From Corynebacterium lujinxingii (GTDB lineage Bacteria; Actinomycetota; Actinomycetes; Mycobacteriales; Mycobacteriaceae), in the NCBI RefSeq assembly GCF_014490555.1, contig NZ_CP061032.1, forward strand, positions 2,108,001 to 2,172,000: a stretch of DNA of 64,000 nt. The letters are read 5' to 3'. Both the position numbers and the translations under genes were made by a program. Positions 16,271 to 25,600 of this stretch are shown one piece after another; the first letter of the stretch is position 1, and the number at the start of each line of letters is the position of its first letter. The notes below the pieces were generated by a model. It searched no databases. It was not told where the DNA came from and saw only the letters and a program-made list of their open reading frames with translations.

Positions 16271-17557
16271 ATGAGTAGAAACGAAACGGGTAACCCCGGC
16301 GGTTCAACTGTGGTGAAAGAACAAGACACAAGCCGTGACGACGAGAACAAGAACCTCGAGGACCTCGACGTCGACGATGACAACGAACACAAAGACCCCC
16401 TCGGGTTCCTCCCGTTTGAGGGCACAGCGAAACAGGTCGCGAACTGGATCGCCGTAGCACTCGGCGTCTGGATCCTGCTCAACGGTGTGGGCATGATCGG
16501 CGACGGCTTCAAGATGGTCGCCGGCGACCGCGCCGAGGAGCTCTTCTCCTTTGCCGAGAACCCGTTCGTGGGACTGGCTATCGGTGTGGTCGCGACAGCG
16601 ATCATCCAGTCCTCGTCCACCACCACCTCCATCGTGGTGGGCATGATCGCCGGCGGTCTGCCGCTGAACATCGCCGTGCCGATGCTCTTCGGCGCCAACA
16701 TGGGAACCTCGGTGACCTCCACCCTGGTGGCCCTCGGGCTGGCCGGCAACAAGCGCCAGTTCAAGAACGGTTTCTCGATGGCGACCGTGCACGACTTCTT
16801 CAACCTCATCGCCATCCTCATCTTCTTCCCGCTCGAGATCTTCACTGGCTTCTTGTCGCGCACGGCGTCGGCCATCGCGCCGTCGCTGTCCGGCCAGGGT
16901 GAAGGTGTCGTCGCCGGCGCGTTCGAGAAGGTCGGCGACTTCCTCGACCTCATCACCGAGCCGCTCGTTGGCCTTGCCAGCAGCTTGGTTGAACCGCTCG
17001 GCGACATGTGGGGCGGCATCCTGCTGTCCGTCATCGGCATCGGCCTGATCCTGCTGTCCATCCAGTTCATCGGCAATCTGCTCAACGCTCTGCTTGTGGG
17101 CAAGGCGCAGGAGATCCTCTACGCCGCGCTGGGCAAGAACTCGTTTGTGGGCTTGCTCTCCGGTGCGCTCATCACCACCCTGGTGCAGTCGTCGTCGACC
17201 ACCACCGCGCTGACGGTGCCGCTGGCCGCGTCCGGCAAGTTCGAGGTCCGCACGCTGTTCCCGTTCGTGGTCGGCGCGAACATCGGTACAACTATGACCG
17301 GTCTCATCGCCGCATTCGCCGCTTCCGGTGCCGACGCCGAAGCCGCGATGGCCGGTGCGCTGGTGCACACCCTGTTCAACGTGTGCTCCGCAATCGTGAT
17401 CCTCGGCCTGCCGTTCCTGCGCAAGCTGCCGCCGGCCGGCTCCGACTGGCTCGCCGGTCTCGCCGTGAAGAACAAGCTGTTTGTATTCCTCTGGATCGGC
17501 GGCGTGTTCTTCGCCATCCCGATCCTCGCCGTTTTCATCTCCAACGCGCTGTCCTAA
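16271..17557 (+). CDS. Na+/phosphate symporter (NptA/PF02690 family)
   Basis: 428-residue membrane protein that should import phosphate with sodium. The two inverted halves each carry the QSSS substrate motif: AIIQSSSTTTSIVVGMIAGG and TLVQSSSTTTALTVPLAA. An acidic cytoplasmic N-terminus of about 55 residues (NLEDLDVDDDNEHKD) precedes the first helix. The PhoU-like C-terminal domain found in some family members is absent; the protein ends after the last helix. It leads a three-gene unit with a small unknown protein and a PstS-like lipoprotein. Confidence 0.88.
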   Translation: MSRNETGNPGGSTVVKEQDTSRDDENKNLEDLDVDDDNEHKDPLGFLPFEGTAKQVANWIAVALGVWILLNGVGMIGDGFKMVAGDRAEELFSFAENPFVGLAIGVVATAIIQSSSTTTSIVVGMIAGGLPLNIAVPMLFGANMGTSVTSTLVALGLAGNKRQFKNGFSMATVHDFFNLIAILIFFPLEIFTGFLSRTASAIAPSLSGQGEGVVAGAFEKVGDFLDLITEPLVGLASSLVEPLGDMWGGILLSVIGIGLILLSIQFIGNLLNALLVGKAQEILYAALGKNSFVGLLSGALITTLVQSSSTTTALTVPLAASGKFEVRTLFPFVVGANIGTTMTGLIAAFAASGADAEAAMAGALVHTLFNVCSAIVILGLPFLRKLPPAGSDWLAGLAVKNKLFVFLWIGGVFFAIPILAVFISNALS

Positions 17558-17570
17558 AAGGAGCAGGTAC

Positions 17571-17927
17571 ATGACGAACGACAACCTAAACCAAACGCCA
17601 GACCTGTCGCCAATGGCGCAGGAACTCATCCAAAACGAAGCCCCCGACAACGCGCTTGAAGCGCTGCTCCATGAGCTCGAGGAGACCGCCGCCGAGCTCC
17701 GCGACGAACTCGCCGCCCGGCACTCCACCAACCAGAACCTGCAAGACGACGAGGTGGATGCGGCCTCGCGCTACAAGAAGGTGAACCCGAACGTCACCCC
17801 GGAGCAGGAAGCAGAGCTGGAGAACTTCCCGGAGTACTGGGCCAACGCCAAGGGTTCCTGGTCCAATCTGTTCAAGTTGCTGCGCGAGTTCCGCGCCGAG
17901 ATGCGGGAGGGCCACAAGGATGCGTAA
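17571..17927 (+). CDS. Small acidic protein of unknown function in phosphate operon
   Basis: 118 residues, predicted soluble, acidic and helical. ALEALLHELEETAAELRDEL (residues about 26-45) looks like a short coiled coil, and the C-terminal half contains ENFPEYWANAKGSWSNLFKL. No signal peptide, metal motif or recognised family. It starts 13 bases after the symporter gene with AAAAGGAGCAGG upstream of the ATG, and its end overlaps the start of the PstS-like gene by eight bases. That placement suggests a regulatory or accessory role in phosphate uptake, but this is context only. Confidence 0.7.
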   Translation: MTNDNLNQTPDLSPMAQELIQNEAPDNALEALLHELEETAAELRDELAARHSTNQNLQDDEVDAASRYKKVNPNVTPEQEAELENFPEYWANAKGSWSNLFKLLREFRAEMREGHKDA

Positions 17928-18870
17928 GGCAATCATCGCCGCAGTTGCGGCCGCAACCGCGCTGTCGCTTTCCGCCTGCTCGAACTCGCAGGATGCCGAC
18001 AACAACGCCGACGGCGAGGCGATCACCGTCACCGGTTCGTCCACCGTGGAGCCAATTACCCGCTACATAGCTAACCGCTACGACTTCGACGCGCAGATCG
18101 AGGGTATCGGTTCGACCGACGGTTTTGACAAATTCTGTGCGGGTGAAGCCGACATCAACGACGCATCTGTGGCCATCCCGGGCAGCGAATCTGCGGTGGA
18201 CTACCAGGCGAAGTGCGCAGACGGTGGCGTCGACTTCTTCGAACTACCGGTCGGGCTGGACGCCATCACCATCGTCAAACACACCGACAACGACTGGGCC
18301 ACGGACCTGACCGTTGAGCAGCTGCACGACATTTGGTCGAAGGAATCCACCGTGACCAAGTGGTCGGACATCGACCCGTCATGGCCAGACGAGGAGATCA
18401 ACCTCTACGGCCGTCCGGACGGCTCCGGCACCCTTGGTGTATTCGAGGAACTGGTGCTTGGTAGCGACACCATCCGCGACGACTACCAATCCAGCGACGA
18501 TATCCAGGAACTGTCCTCCTGGGTGGCCGACGACGTCAACGGGCTGAGCTTCATGGGTATCGGTAACTACCTCGCTACCGAGGGTGAAGTGCGCAATAAG
18601 ATCGACAACGTGCTGGTCGATGGCGTCACACCGACCGCCGACGAGACCAAAAACGGCAACTACCCGTTGTCTCGCCCGCTGTTCATTTACGTCAACGCGG
18701 AGTCGGCGAAGAAGGACAACGTCGACGAGTTCGTCACCACCTACCTGGACAACGCCGAAGCAGTCATGCCGCGCGTGTACTTCTACCAGCTGCCGGAGGA
18801 GGTCTACGGTGCCACCAAACAGCGTTACGCTGACGGCACCACGGGCATCGACGAGCAGTGGCACTCGTGA
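17920..18870 (+). CDS. PstS-like phosphate-binding lipoprotein
   Basis: 316-residue substrate-binding protein of the PBP-like family. A signal peptide ends in the lipobox LSLSACSNS (Cys at about 20). The mature N-terminus has the phosphate-binding ITVTGSSTVEPIT, and later RPDGSGTLGVFEEL and LSFMGIGNYLA correspond to conserved PstS segments. No pstC, pstA or pstB follows, so either it feeds a transporter elsewhere or it works with the symporter two genes upstream, or acts as a phosphate sensor. The ATG overlaps the preceding gene. Confidence 0.85.
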   Translation: MRKAIIAAVAAATALSLSACSNSQDADNNADGEAITVTGSSTVEPITRYIANRYDFDAQIEGIGSTDGFDKFCAGEADINDASVAIPGSESAVDYQAKCADGGVDFFELPVGLDAITIVKHTDNDWATDLTVEQLHDIWSKESTVTKWSDIDPSWPDEEINLYGRPDGSGTLGVFEELVLGSDTIRDDYQSSDDIQELSSWVADDVNGLSFMGIGNYLATEGEVRNKIDNVLVDGVTPTADETKNGNYPLSRPLFIYVNAESAKKDNVDEFVTTYLDNAEAVMPRVYFYQLPEEVYGATKQRYADGTTGIDEQWHS

Positions 18871-18885
18871 CGTAACATCACATCC

Positions 18886-19488
18886 GTGAGCACTCCCAAC
18901 GGCAACTTCCGCATCGGCGACCAGGAACGCATGGACGCCATGGACGTCCTCGGCCGCGCCCTCGGCGAGGGCCGGTTGAACATGGACGAGTTCGACGACC
19001 GGTGCAGCCGCGTCGCCGAGGCGCAAACGCACAACGACCTGGTGCCGCTGTTGTCGGATTTGCCGGTGGGCAGGCAGCAGGGGGTCGTCGATAAGCGAGT
19101 GCCCGATGATGCCGTGCTGTACAGCCAAGCGGAGATCATGAACGCGCGACGCTCCGGCCGCAGGATGCGCGCGGGCACGTTCTGGCTGGGTACCGTGGGC
19201 TCGATCGGGCTGACCGCGCTGCACCCAATATTCCTGCTCATCATCCCGACGCTGTTCATCCTGCTGTACGTGATGAAGATCGGGCCGGATTCCTGGTACA
19301 CCCCCAGCCTGCGACAGTTGGAGCAGCAGCGCCGTCGCGAGATCCGTGCGCGCCAGTTGGAGATCGAATCCGCGCGCGTGCACCAGCAGGCGTTGATGCG
19401 GGCGCAGCGAAAGTCGCAGATCGACGAATTGACCAACAACGCGCTCGATATCGCTCAAGATACGGTAAACCGCTTCCGCAAGAAGTAA
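18886..19488 (+). CDS. DUF1707 domain membrane protein
   Basis: 200 residues. The N-terminal DUF1707 domain is clear: RIGDQERMDAMDVLGRALGE followed by GRLNMDEFDDRCSRVAEAQT and DLVPLLSDLP. A hydrophobic segment around residues 100-130 probably forms one or two membrane helices, and a charged helical tail (LEQQRRREIRARQLEIESAR) follows. DUF1707 is thought to be a small protein-interaction module in actinobacteria; its function is unknown. GTG start 15 bases after the PstS-like gene. Confidence 0.82.
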   Translation: MSTPNGNFRIGDQERMDAMDVLGRALGEGRLNMDEFDDRCSRVAEAQTHNDLVPLLSDLPVGRQQGVVDKRVPDDAVLYSQAEIMNARRSGRRMRAGTFWLGTVGSIGLTALHPIFLLIIPTLFILLYVMKIGPDSWYTPSLRQLEQQRRREIRARQLEIESARVHQQALMRAQRKSQIDELTNNALDIAQDTVNRFRKK

Positions 19489-19507
19489 ACAGGCCTACAG
19501 TGGTGCC

Positions 19508-20749
19508 ATGAGCGAGCCACTGAAGAAGCACCGCCACTTCGACCAGGCGGACAAGCTGAAAAACGTCTTCTACGACATCCGCGGGCCGGTGAGCGCCACC
19601 GCCGAGAAGATGGAGCGCGACGGCCACACCATTTTGAAGCTCAACACCGGCAACCCGGCCGTGTTCGGCTTCGAAGCGCCGGACGTGATCATGCGCGACA
19701 TGATCGCCAACCTGCCCACCTCACAGGGCTACACCACCTCCAAAGGCATCACGTCCGCACGCCGCGCGGTGGTGACCCGTTACGAGATGATCGACGACTT
19801 CCCCGCCATCGACATCGACGACGTCTACCTGGGCAATGGCGTGTCCGAACTGATCAGCATGGTCACCCAGGCGCTGCTCAACGAAGGCGACGAGATCCTC
19901 ATCCCCGCCCCCGACTACCCGCTGTGGACCGCCGCCTCCACCCTCGCAGGCGGCAAAGTCGTGCACTACATGTGCGACGAGGTAGACGACTGGAACCCAT
20001 CCCTGGAGGACATCCGCTCGAAGGTCACCGACCGCACCAAGGCGATCGTGGTGATCAACCCGAACAACCCCACCGGCGCCGTCTACTCCCGCGAGGTGCT
20101 CGAGGGCATCGCCGACATCGCCCGCGAGCACGAGCTCATGGTGCTTGCCGACGAAATCTACGACCGCGTGCTTTACGACGACGCCCAGCACATCTCCATG
20201 GCCGAAGTCGCCCCCGACCTGGTGTGCGTCACCTTCAACGGCCTGTCCAAGGCGTACCGGGTGTGCGGCTACCGCGCCGGCTGGATGGTGCTCACCGGGC
20301 CGCGCCGCCGCGCCAAGGGCTTCATCGAAGGCCTCGACCTGCTCTCCGGCACCCGCCTGTGCGCGAACGTGCCCGGCCAGCACGCCATCCAGGTGGCGTT
20401 GGGCGGCCGGCAGTCCATCTACGAACTCACCGCCGAGGGCGGACGGCTGCACAAACAGCGCAACGTTGCCGTCCGGAAGCTGCGGGAAATCCCGGGCGTG
20501 TCCGTCGTTGAGCCGAAGGGTGCCCTCTACTGCTTCCCCAAAATCGACGCCGAGATGTACAACATCCACGACGACGAACGCTTCATGCTCGACCTGCTCA
20601 AATCCGAGAAGATCCTCATGGTGCAGGGCACCGGCTTCAACTACCCCACCCCCGATCACTTCCGCGTGGTCACCCTGCCATGGGCGTCGCAGTTGGAGAA
20701 CGCCATCGAGCGCCTGGGCAACTTCCTGGCGGACTATCACCAGCACTAG
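19508..20749 (+). CDS. alaT: Alanine-forming aminotransferase AlaT
   Basis: 413-residue class I/II PLP aminotransferase, highly similar in layout to corynebacterial AlaT, which makes alanine from pyruvate using glutamate. The N-terminus LKNVFYDIRGPVSATAEKME and KLNTGNPAVFGF are characteristic. The PLP lysine lies in FNGLSKAYRVCGYRAGW (about residue 246). VVINPNNPTGAVYSREVL and LADEIYDRVLYDD are the other cofactor-binding blocks. Followed by two terminator-like hairpins. In C. glutamicum alaT also lies between the cys cluster and ugd/dcd. Confidence 0.92.
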   Translation: MSEPLKKHRHFDQADKLKNVFYDIRGPVSATAEKMERDGHTILKLNTGNPAVFGFEAPDVIMRDMIANLPTSQGYTTSKGITSARRAVVTRYEMIDDFPAIDIDDVYLGNGVSELISMVTQALLNEGDEILIPAPDYPLWTAASTLAGGKVVHYMCDEVDDWNPSLEDIRSKVTDRTKAIVVINPNNPTGAVYSREVLEGIADIAREHELMVLADEIYDRVLYDDAQHISMAEVAPDLVCVTFNGLSKAYRVCGYRAGWMVLTGPRRRAKGFIEGLDLLSGTRLCANVPGQHAIQVALGGRQSIYELTAEGGRLHKQRNVAVRKLREIPGVSVVEPKGALYCFPKIDAEMYNIHDDERFMLDLLKSEKILMVQGTGFNYPTPDHFRVVTLPWASQLENAIERLGNFLADYHQH

Positions 20750-20786
20750 GGGTTGGCCGGCGGGGCTTGGCAGCCCCCTCCCGGCA

Positions 20787-20813
20787 AAATAGTTCCCAGC
20801 CGGGGAACTATTT
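20787..20813 (+). terminator. Terminator hairpin after alaT
   Basis: Stem AAATAGTTCCC with GGGAACTATTT around AGCCG, followed by a G-rich stretch and a second GGGGG/CCCCC hairpin. It ends the alaT transcript. Confidence 0.65.
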
Positions 20814-20868
20814 GGGGGTTTGGCCCCCATCGCGGAGACATTTCCCCAGGTCGGCTCACCGGCGGGGT

Positions 20869-20909
20869 AAAAAAGTTCCCGGTTTCGCGCTGAAACCGGG
20901 AACTTTTTT
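20869..20909. terminator. Bidirectional terminator between alaT and the glutamate-synthase-like gene
   Basis: An 18-bp stem: A6 plus GTTCCCGGTTTC pairing with GAAACCGGGAAC plus T6, around a GCGCT loop. A-run and T-run on opposite sides allow termination of both convergent genes. Confidence 0.85.
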
Positions 20910-20917
20910 GCACCGCG

Positions 20918-20994
20918 CTGACTGATCACGGCGGAATATGTCAGGGTCCTAGGGCTTTACACCCCGTCTGACAGATTCCGGCGGAATGTGTCAG
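20918..20994. repeat. Pair of 27-bp palindromic repeats
   Basis: Copies at 20918-20944 and 20968-20994, 50 bases apart start to start, agree at 23 of 27 positions. The second copy is an almost perfect palindrome: CTGACA, ATTCC, central GGC, GGAAT, TGTCAG. They lie between the bidirectional terminator and the 3' end of the glutamate-synthase-like gene. Role unknown: REP-like element, regulator site or small RNA hairpin. Confidence 0.7.
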
Positions 20995-21036
20995 AAACAC
21001 CAGACCAATGACGCCGACTGGGGCCAACACCAACCC

Positions 21037-22572
21037 CTACACCGGGCGGAAGGTGTCTGGGGAGGCGGCCTTCCAGTCGGCGGCCCAGGACGAGGGGGCG
21101 TCGTCAAGCAATTGCCCCGGTCGCAGCCACTCGTAGATGGAGGCGTAGGAGCGCGACTCCGTCGGCGAGACGTTGCGGCGCAGCATGTCGGGGCGCAGCT
21201 CGGACGGGTCGGCAACGCCCATGGACGCCATGAGGCGCACCGCGGTGTTCACGGTGGTCTTGTGGAAGTTGTAGACGGCCTTCGATTTGTCCTCCACCAC
21301 GATGGCGCGGTTGCGGCGCGGGTCCTGGGTGGCCACGCCCGTGGGGCATTCGCCGGTGTGGCAGCGTTGCGCCTGGATGCAGCCGACGGACATCATCATG
21401 GCGCGGGCGGAGTTGGTGTAGTCGGCGCCCTGGATCATGCGCATGACGATGTCGGCGCCGCCTGCGACTTTGCCGGATGCGCCGATCTTGATCTGGTCGC
21501 GAAGCCCCGTGCCAACGAGCGCGTTATGCACCGTCATCAGCCCGTGGGTCAGCGGCATGCCCATGTGGTCCTCGAAGTCGATGGGGGCTGCGCCGGTGCC
21601 GCCCTCGGAGCCGTCGACGACGATGAAGTCAGGTGCGGTGCCGACCTCGCGGATCGCCTTGCAGATCGCCAGCACTTCACGACGAGACGACACGCACAGC
21701 TTGAACCCCGCGGGCTTGCCGCCCGCGAGTTCGCGCATCTCCGCGATGAACTCGATCAACTCCACCGGGGTGCTGAACACGCGGTGTGCGGCCGGGCTGA
21801 TGCAGTCCTTGCCCATGGGAACGCTGCGGATCTCGGAGACTTCCTTGGTGATCTTGTCGGCCGGCAGCACGCCGCCGATGCCTGGCTTCGCGCCCTGGCT
21901 GACCTTGAGCTCGACCATCTTGACCTGGTCGTCAGCGGCCTTGTCGCGGAACTGAGCCGGGTCAAAATCGCCGTCCTCGGTGCGCGCGCCGTAGTAGCCG
22001 GTGCCCAACTGCCAGACCAGGTCGCCGCCGTTTTCGCGGTGGTACGGGGAGATGCCGCCCTCGCCGGTGTTGTGCGCGAACCCGCCGAGCGCCGCGCCCT
22101 TGTTCAATGAGCGAACCGCGTTTTTGGACAGAGAGCCGAAGCTCATCGACGAGACATTCAGCATGGAGATGGAGTACGGCTGCGTACAGTCCTTGCCGCC
22201 GACGAGAGCGCGCGGCGGTTCCTCCGGCATCTCCAGCGGCGCGATCGTGTGCACGAGGTGCTCGTGGTTTTCACCGTAGACGTCCTGGACGGTGCCGAAC
22301 GAGGTCTCGCTCTGCTGGCCCTTGGCACGCTCATAGATCGCTTCACGTTGGTCGCGGTTGAAGGGGCGGCCGTCCCAGTCGCGCTCGATGAAGTACTGGC
22401 GCATCTCGGGGCCAAGCGCGGTGAGTACGTAGCGCATGTGGCCTAGAACTGGGTAGTTACGCAGCACCGGGTACTTAGTCTGCTTGAGGTCGTGGATCGC
22501 GACGCCACCCAGCGCCGCTGCAGCAGCACCAAGCGCGCCCTTGGCAAACTTTCCTGGCTTCTCCTTAGGCAT
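21037..22572 (-). CDS. FMN-binding glutamate synthase family protein
   Basis: 511-residue protein with one N-terminal hydrophobic segment and a glutamate-synthase central (GltB-type) TIM barrel. Recognisable blocks are SMLNVSSMSFGSLSKNAVRS, EGGISPYHRENGGDLVWQLG, SQGAKPGIGGVLPADKIT and IVVDGSEGGTGAAPIDFEDH. QAQRCHTGECPTGVATQDP holds cysteines of the iron-sulfur region. It lacks the glutamine amidotransferase domain, so it is not a classical GOGAT; members of this stand-alone family are of unclear substrate. The ATG at 22570-22572 (MPKEKPGKFAKG) follows a GGGGG ribosome site; a start 15 codons earlier is less likely. Confidence 0.85.
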   Translation of the reverse strand: MPKEKPGKFAKGALGAAAAALGGVAIHDLKQTKYPVLRNYPVLGHMRYVLTALGPEMRQYFIERDWDGRPFNRDQREAIYERAKGQQSETSFGTVQDVYGENHEHLVHTIAPLEMPEEPPRALVGGKDCTQPYSISMLNVSSMSFGSLSKNAVRSLNKGAALGGFAHNTGEGGISPYHRENGGDLVWQLGTGYYGARTEDGDFDPAQFRDKAADDQVKMVELKVSQGAKPGIGGVLPADKITKEVSEIRSVPMGKDCISPAAHRVFSTPVELIEFIAEMRELAGGKPAGFKLCVSSRREVLAICKAIREVGTAPDFIVVDGSEGGTGAAPIDFEDHMGMPLTHGLMTVHNALVGTGLRDQIKIGASGKVAGGADIVMRMIQGADYTNSARAMMMSVGCIQAQRCHTGECPTGVATQDPRRNRAIVVEDKSKAVYNFHKTTVNTAVRLMASMGVADPSELRPDMLRRNVSPTESRSYASIYEWLRPGQLLDDAPSSWAADWKAASPDTFRPV

Positions 22573-22596
22573 ACCCCCTATCATGCCCCACCCCGA

Positions 22597-22641
22597 CGCA
22601 AAACCTAAGCCGGGCACACCATGTGGTGCACCCGGCTTAGG
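22597..22641 (-). terminator. Terminator after the giant surface-protein gene
   Basis: 11-bp stem CCTAAGCCGGG/CCCGGCTTAGG enclosing a smaller CACCA/TGGTG hairpin, with TTTT following on the minus strand. It lies 11 bases past the surface-protein stop. Confidence 0.75.
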
Positions 22642-22651
22642 TAGTACGAAA

Positions 22652-25600
22652 CTACTGCTCAGAGGCGCTAGAGCCGCCTTCGGTGTCGATGGACGTCAGC
22701 GCTTTGCCCGGCTCGGCGCTGCACCAGTCGTAGAGCACCGCGGACAGCGCTACGACGCCGATGATGCCGCCGGCAACCTGGCCCAGTTGCTGCACCTCGG
22801 GGCGGTTCGCCACCTGCTGGAACTGCGCGTTGATCGCGTCCGCTTGACGACGAAGCTCCTCAAACTGGTCGTTTCGACGACCACCCCGGCCACCGACGCC
22901 CCAGTCGCGCGTGTGCTCCGACCAGCGGCGCTGCAGATCGGCGTTGATCTGGTTGATCTGTGCCTGGTACTGCCCCACGTACGGCTGGATCAGTTCGCCG
23001 CCGAACTGCGCGAGCAGACCGATCGGGATGAGCCACAGGATCGGAGAACGCACCGCGTTGGCCACGCACCGCTTGACCGTTTCGTTCCCGGACGAGCCCT
23101 GCTGCGCGGCCGTGGTTGTTGCCGGGGCGGGTTCGGTCTCGGTGACCGTCTCCGTCGCCCCCGGCTGGGCCGGGCGGTAGTTGCCGGAGATCCGGTACGG
23201 GCCCTCGACCTCGTTGCCGTCGGTGCGGGTGTAGTCGATTTCCACCTCGGTCACCTCGCCGGTGAAGCCCGGCACTGGCACGAAGGTCACGGTGCCGTCG
23301 TCCTCGATGTGCCAGGTGCCCTGGGTGTCGATGGTCAGGGTGCGGTGGTCGTCGCTAAGCGACGCCCCCTCAACCGGGCGGAACACGAGCGATTGCTTAT
23401 CGACGAAGCCGTCCTGCACCACAACCTTCACCGTGGTGTTTTCGATCGTGTCGATGCGCGCGCGGCCGGCCGTGAACTCCACCTTGGTTCCGGAGTCCGC
23501 GGTCTGGGTGACCGTTGTCTCGTTGGTAATGGTCACCGGGTTCGGGGTCACCGTCACCGCAGGCTGGGTGACCGTCACCGGCGCCGGGGTGACCGTCACC
23601 GGGACGATTTCGGTGCCGCCCGGGATGGTCGTGGTGACCGGGTCCGGGGTGACGGTGCTCGGCTCCGGGTTGATCGTCAGCGTCGTGGTGACCGCGCTCG
23701 GCTCGCCCGGGATGGTGACCTCGGTGGTGATCGGGTCGTGCGTGATCGTCACCGGGTTCGGGGTCACCGTGACCGGCTGCGGCTCCTGCACCTGGGTGAT
23801 CGTGGTGACCACGGCCTCCGGGGTGACGGTGACCGGGTCTTGGGTGACCGTCACCGCGTCCGGGGTGATCGTGGTGGTCTCCACCGGGTTCGTCGCGGTG
23901 ACCGTGTCGGTGGCGCGCTCGGTCGTCGTCGCGGTGGCCGGCAGGTTGTAGCCCACCTTCACCGTGGCCGGAGCGTGCGCCTGCACGCCGTCGGTGCTGC
24001 GCGCGGTGTATTTCACCGGGTCCGGATCACCGGTGAATCCCGGCTCCGGGGTGAACGTGAACACGCCGTCGTTGACCGTCCAGGTGCCCTGCCCCGGCAC
24101 CACCAGCGTGGTGGTCTCCTCTCCGGTGCTGGAGATCAGGCGCACGGTGGCGGGGTCCACATCCTCGGAGTAATCCGGCTTCACGCCGACCGGGCCCGGG
24201 GTGCGCACGACGCGCTCCGCGCTCGGCAGCGCCAGGTCGGCGACCACGACCGTCGACGTGACCGTGGTGGGCACACCGTCGATCGTCGTCGGTGCCTCGG
24301 TGACTACCTGGGTCTGGGTCACCGTGGTTGGGGTGCCGTCGATGGTGGTGGGCACTTCAACGGTGGTTGGCACATTGGAGGTCACCGTCTGCGGCGTCGC
24401 CTGTTCCGTGACGGTGGACAAGACGTTCGAGGTGGCCGTCGTCGTAGCGGTCGACGTAGCGGTCGCTGTCTCCGTCACCTTGCCGGTCACGGACACCTGG
24501 TAGGTGGTGGTTTCGGTCGCCCCCGTCGCGGTCGTCGCCTGAACGGTCACCGGGTCAGGGGTGCCGCTGAAGTCCTTCGCCGGGGTGAACTTGACCACGC
24601 CCGTCGCCGGATCAATCTGGAACGTGCCCTCATCGGTCTCAATCTTGTTGTCCGTCGCGCCCGCCAGCGAGTAGGTGACGGTCCAGGCGCTCGGGAACGA
24701 CGGGAACATCTCCGCGCCAGTCTTCGAGGTCTGGGTCTGGTTCACATCGCCAGTTGTCACCGACGGGGAGGTCCGCGGCGAGCGGTAGTCGCCGGCGACC
24801 GTGCCGGTGTCGGTGGACTGCACGCCGTTGGTGTTCTTCGCGGTGTAGTTCACCGGGGTCGGAGTGCCGTAGAAACCGTCTACCGGGGTGAAGGTGAACG
24901 TGCCGTTGTTATCGACGGTCCAGGTGCCCTGCCCGTCGACCTTGAGTTCCTTGCCTGCGGGTTTCCCGTCGGCACCGACGAACTCCACCGTGGACTTATC
25001 GACCGTGTCCAGGTACCTCGGCGTGACCTTCAGGGGGCTGCCGATGTTGCCGAGCACGGAGGCGTCGTAAAGGTGCACATCCACCGGCTCAACGACGGCG
25101 GTGTACTTCGCCGTCGGCGTGCCCTGCGCGTTCACGATCCCGATGCCCACCGACTGCGCTGTGCCGACGAACGCCGGGTCCGGGGTGAACGTGACCTGGC
25201 CGGTTGTCGGGTTGATGGTGTACGTGCCCTCGCCCGCGACGGTGAGGGTGTTGTTCTCCGCCGGGGTGCCGTCCGGGGCGAAGAGTCCGAAGACTGCCTG
25301 GTCCCACCAGGTGGCCTGGGCGATGTTCGGGAACAGCTCCTTCGCAGTGAGACCCTGGTCTTGGCGGTTCTTGTCGTCGGAGTGCTGCGTCACGCCCTGC
25401 AGATTGGTCGTGACAGCCGAAATCGGATCCGGCGTGGGGTAGAACGCCGAGATCTGGCCGGGCACCTGTGCAGGGATACCGTCGAAGTTGGTGGCGGTGT
25501 AGTCGATGGGGGTCGGGCTGCCCACAAACGCGCCGCCCTCACCGTCAGGTCCCTGCGGAGTGAAGGTGAAGTTGCCTTGCTTATCGACGGTCCATGTGCC

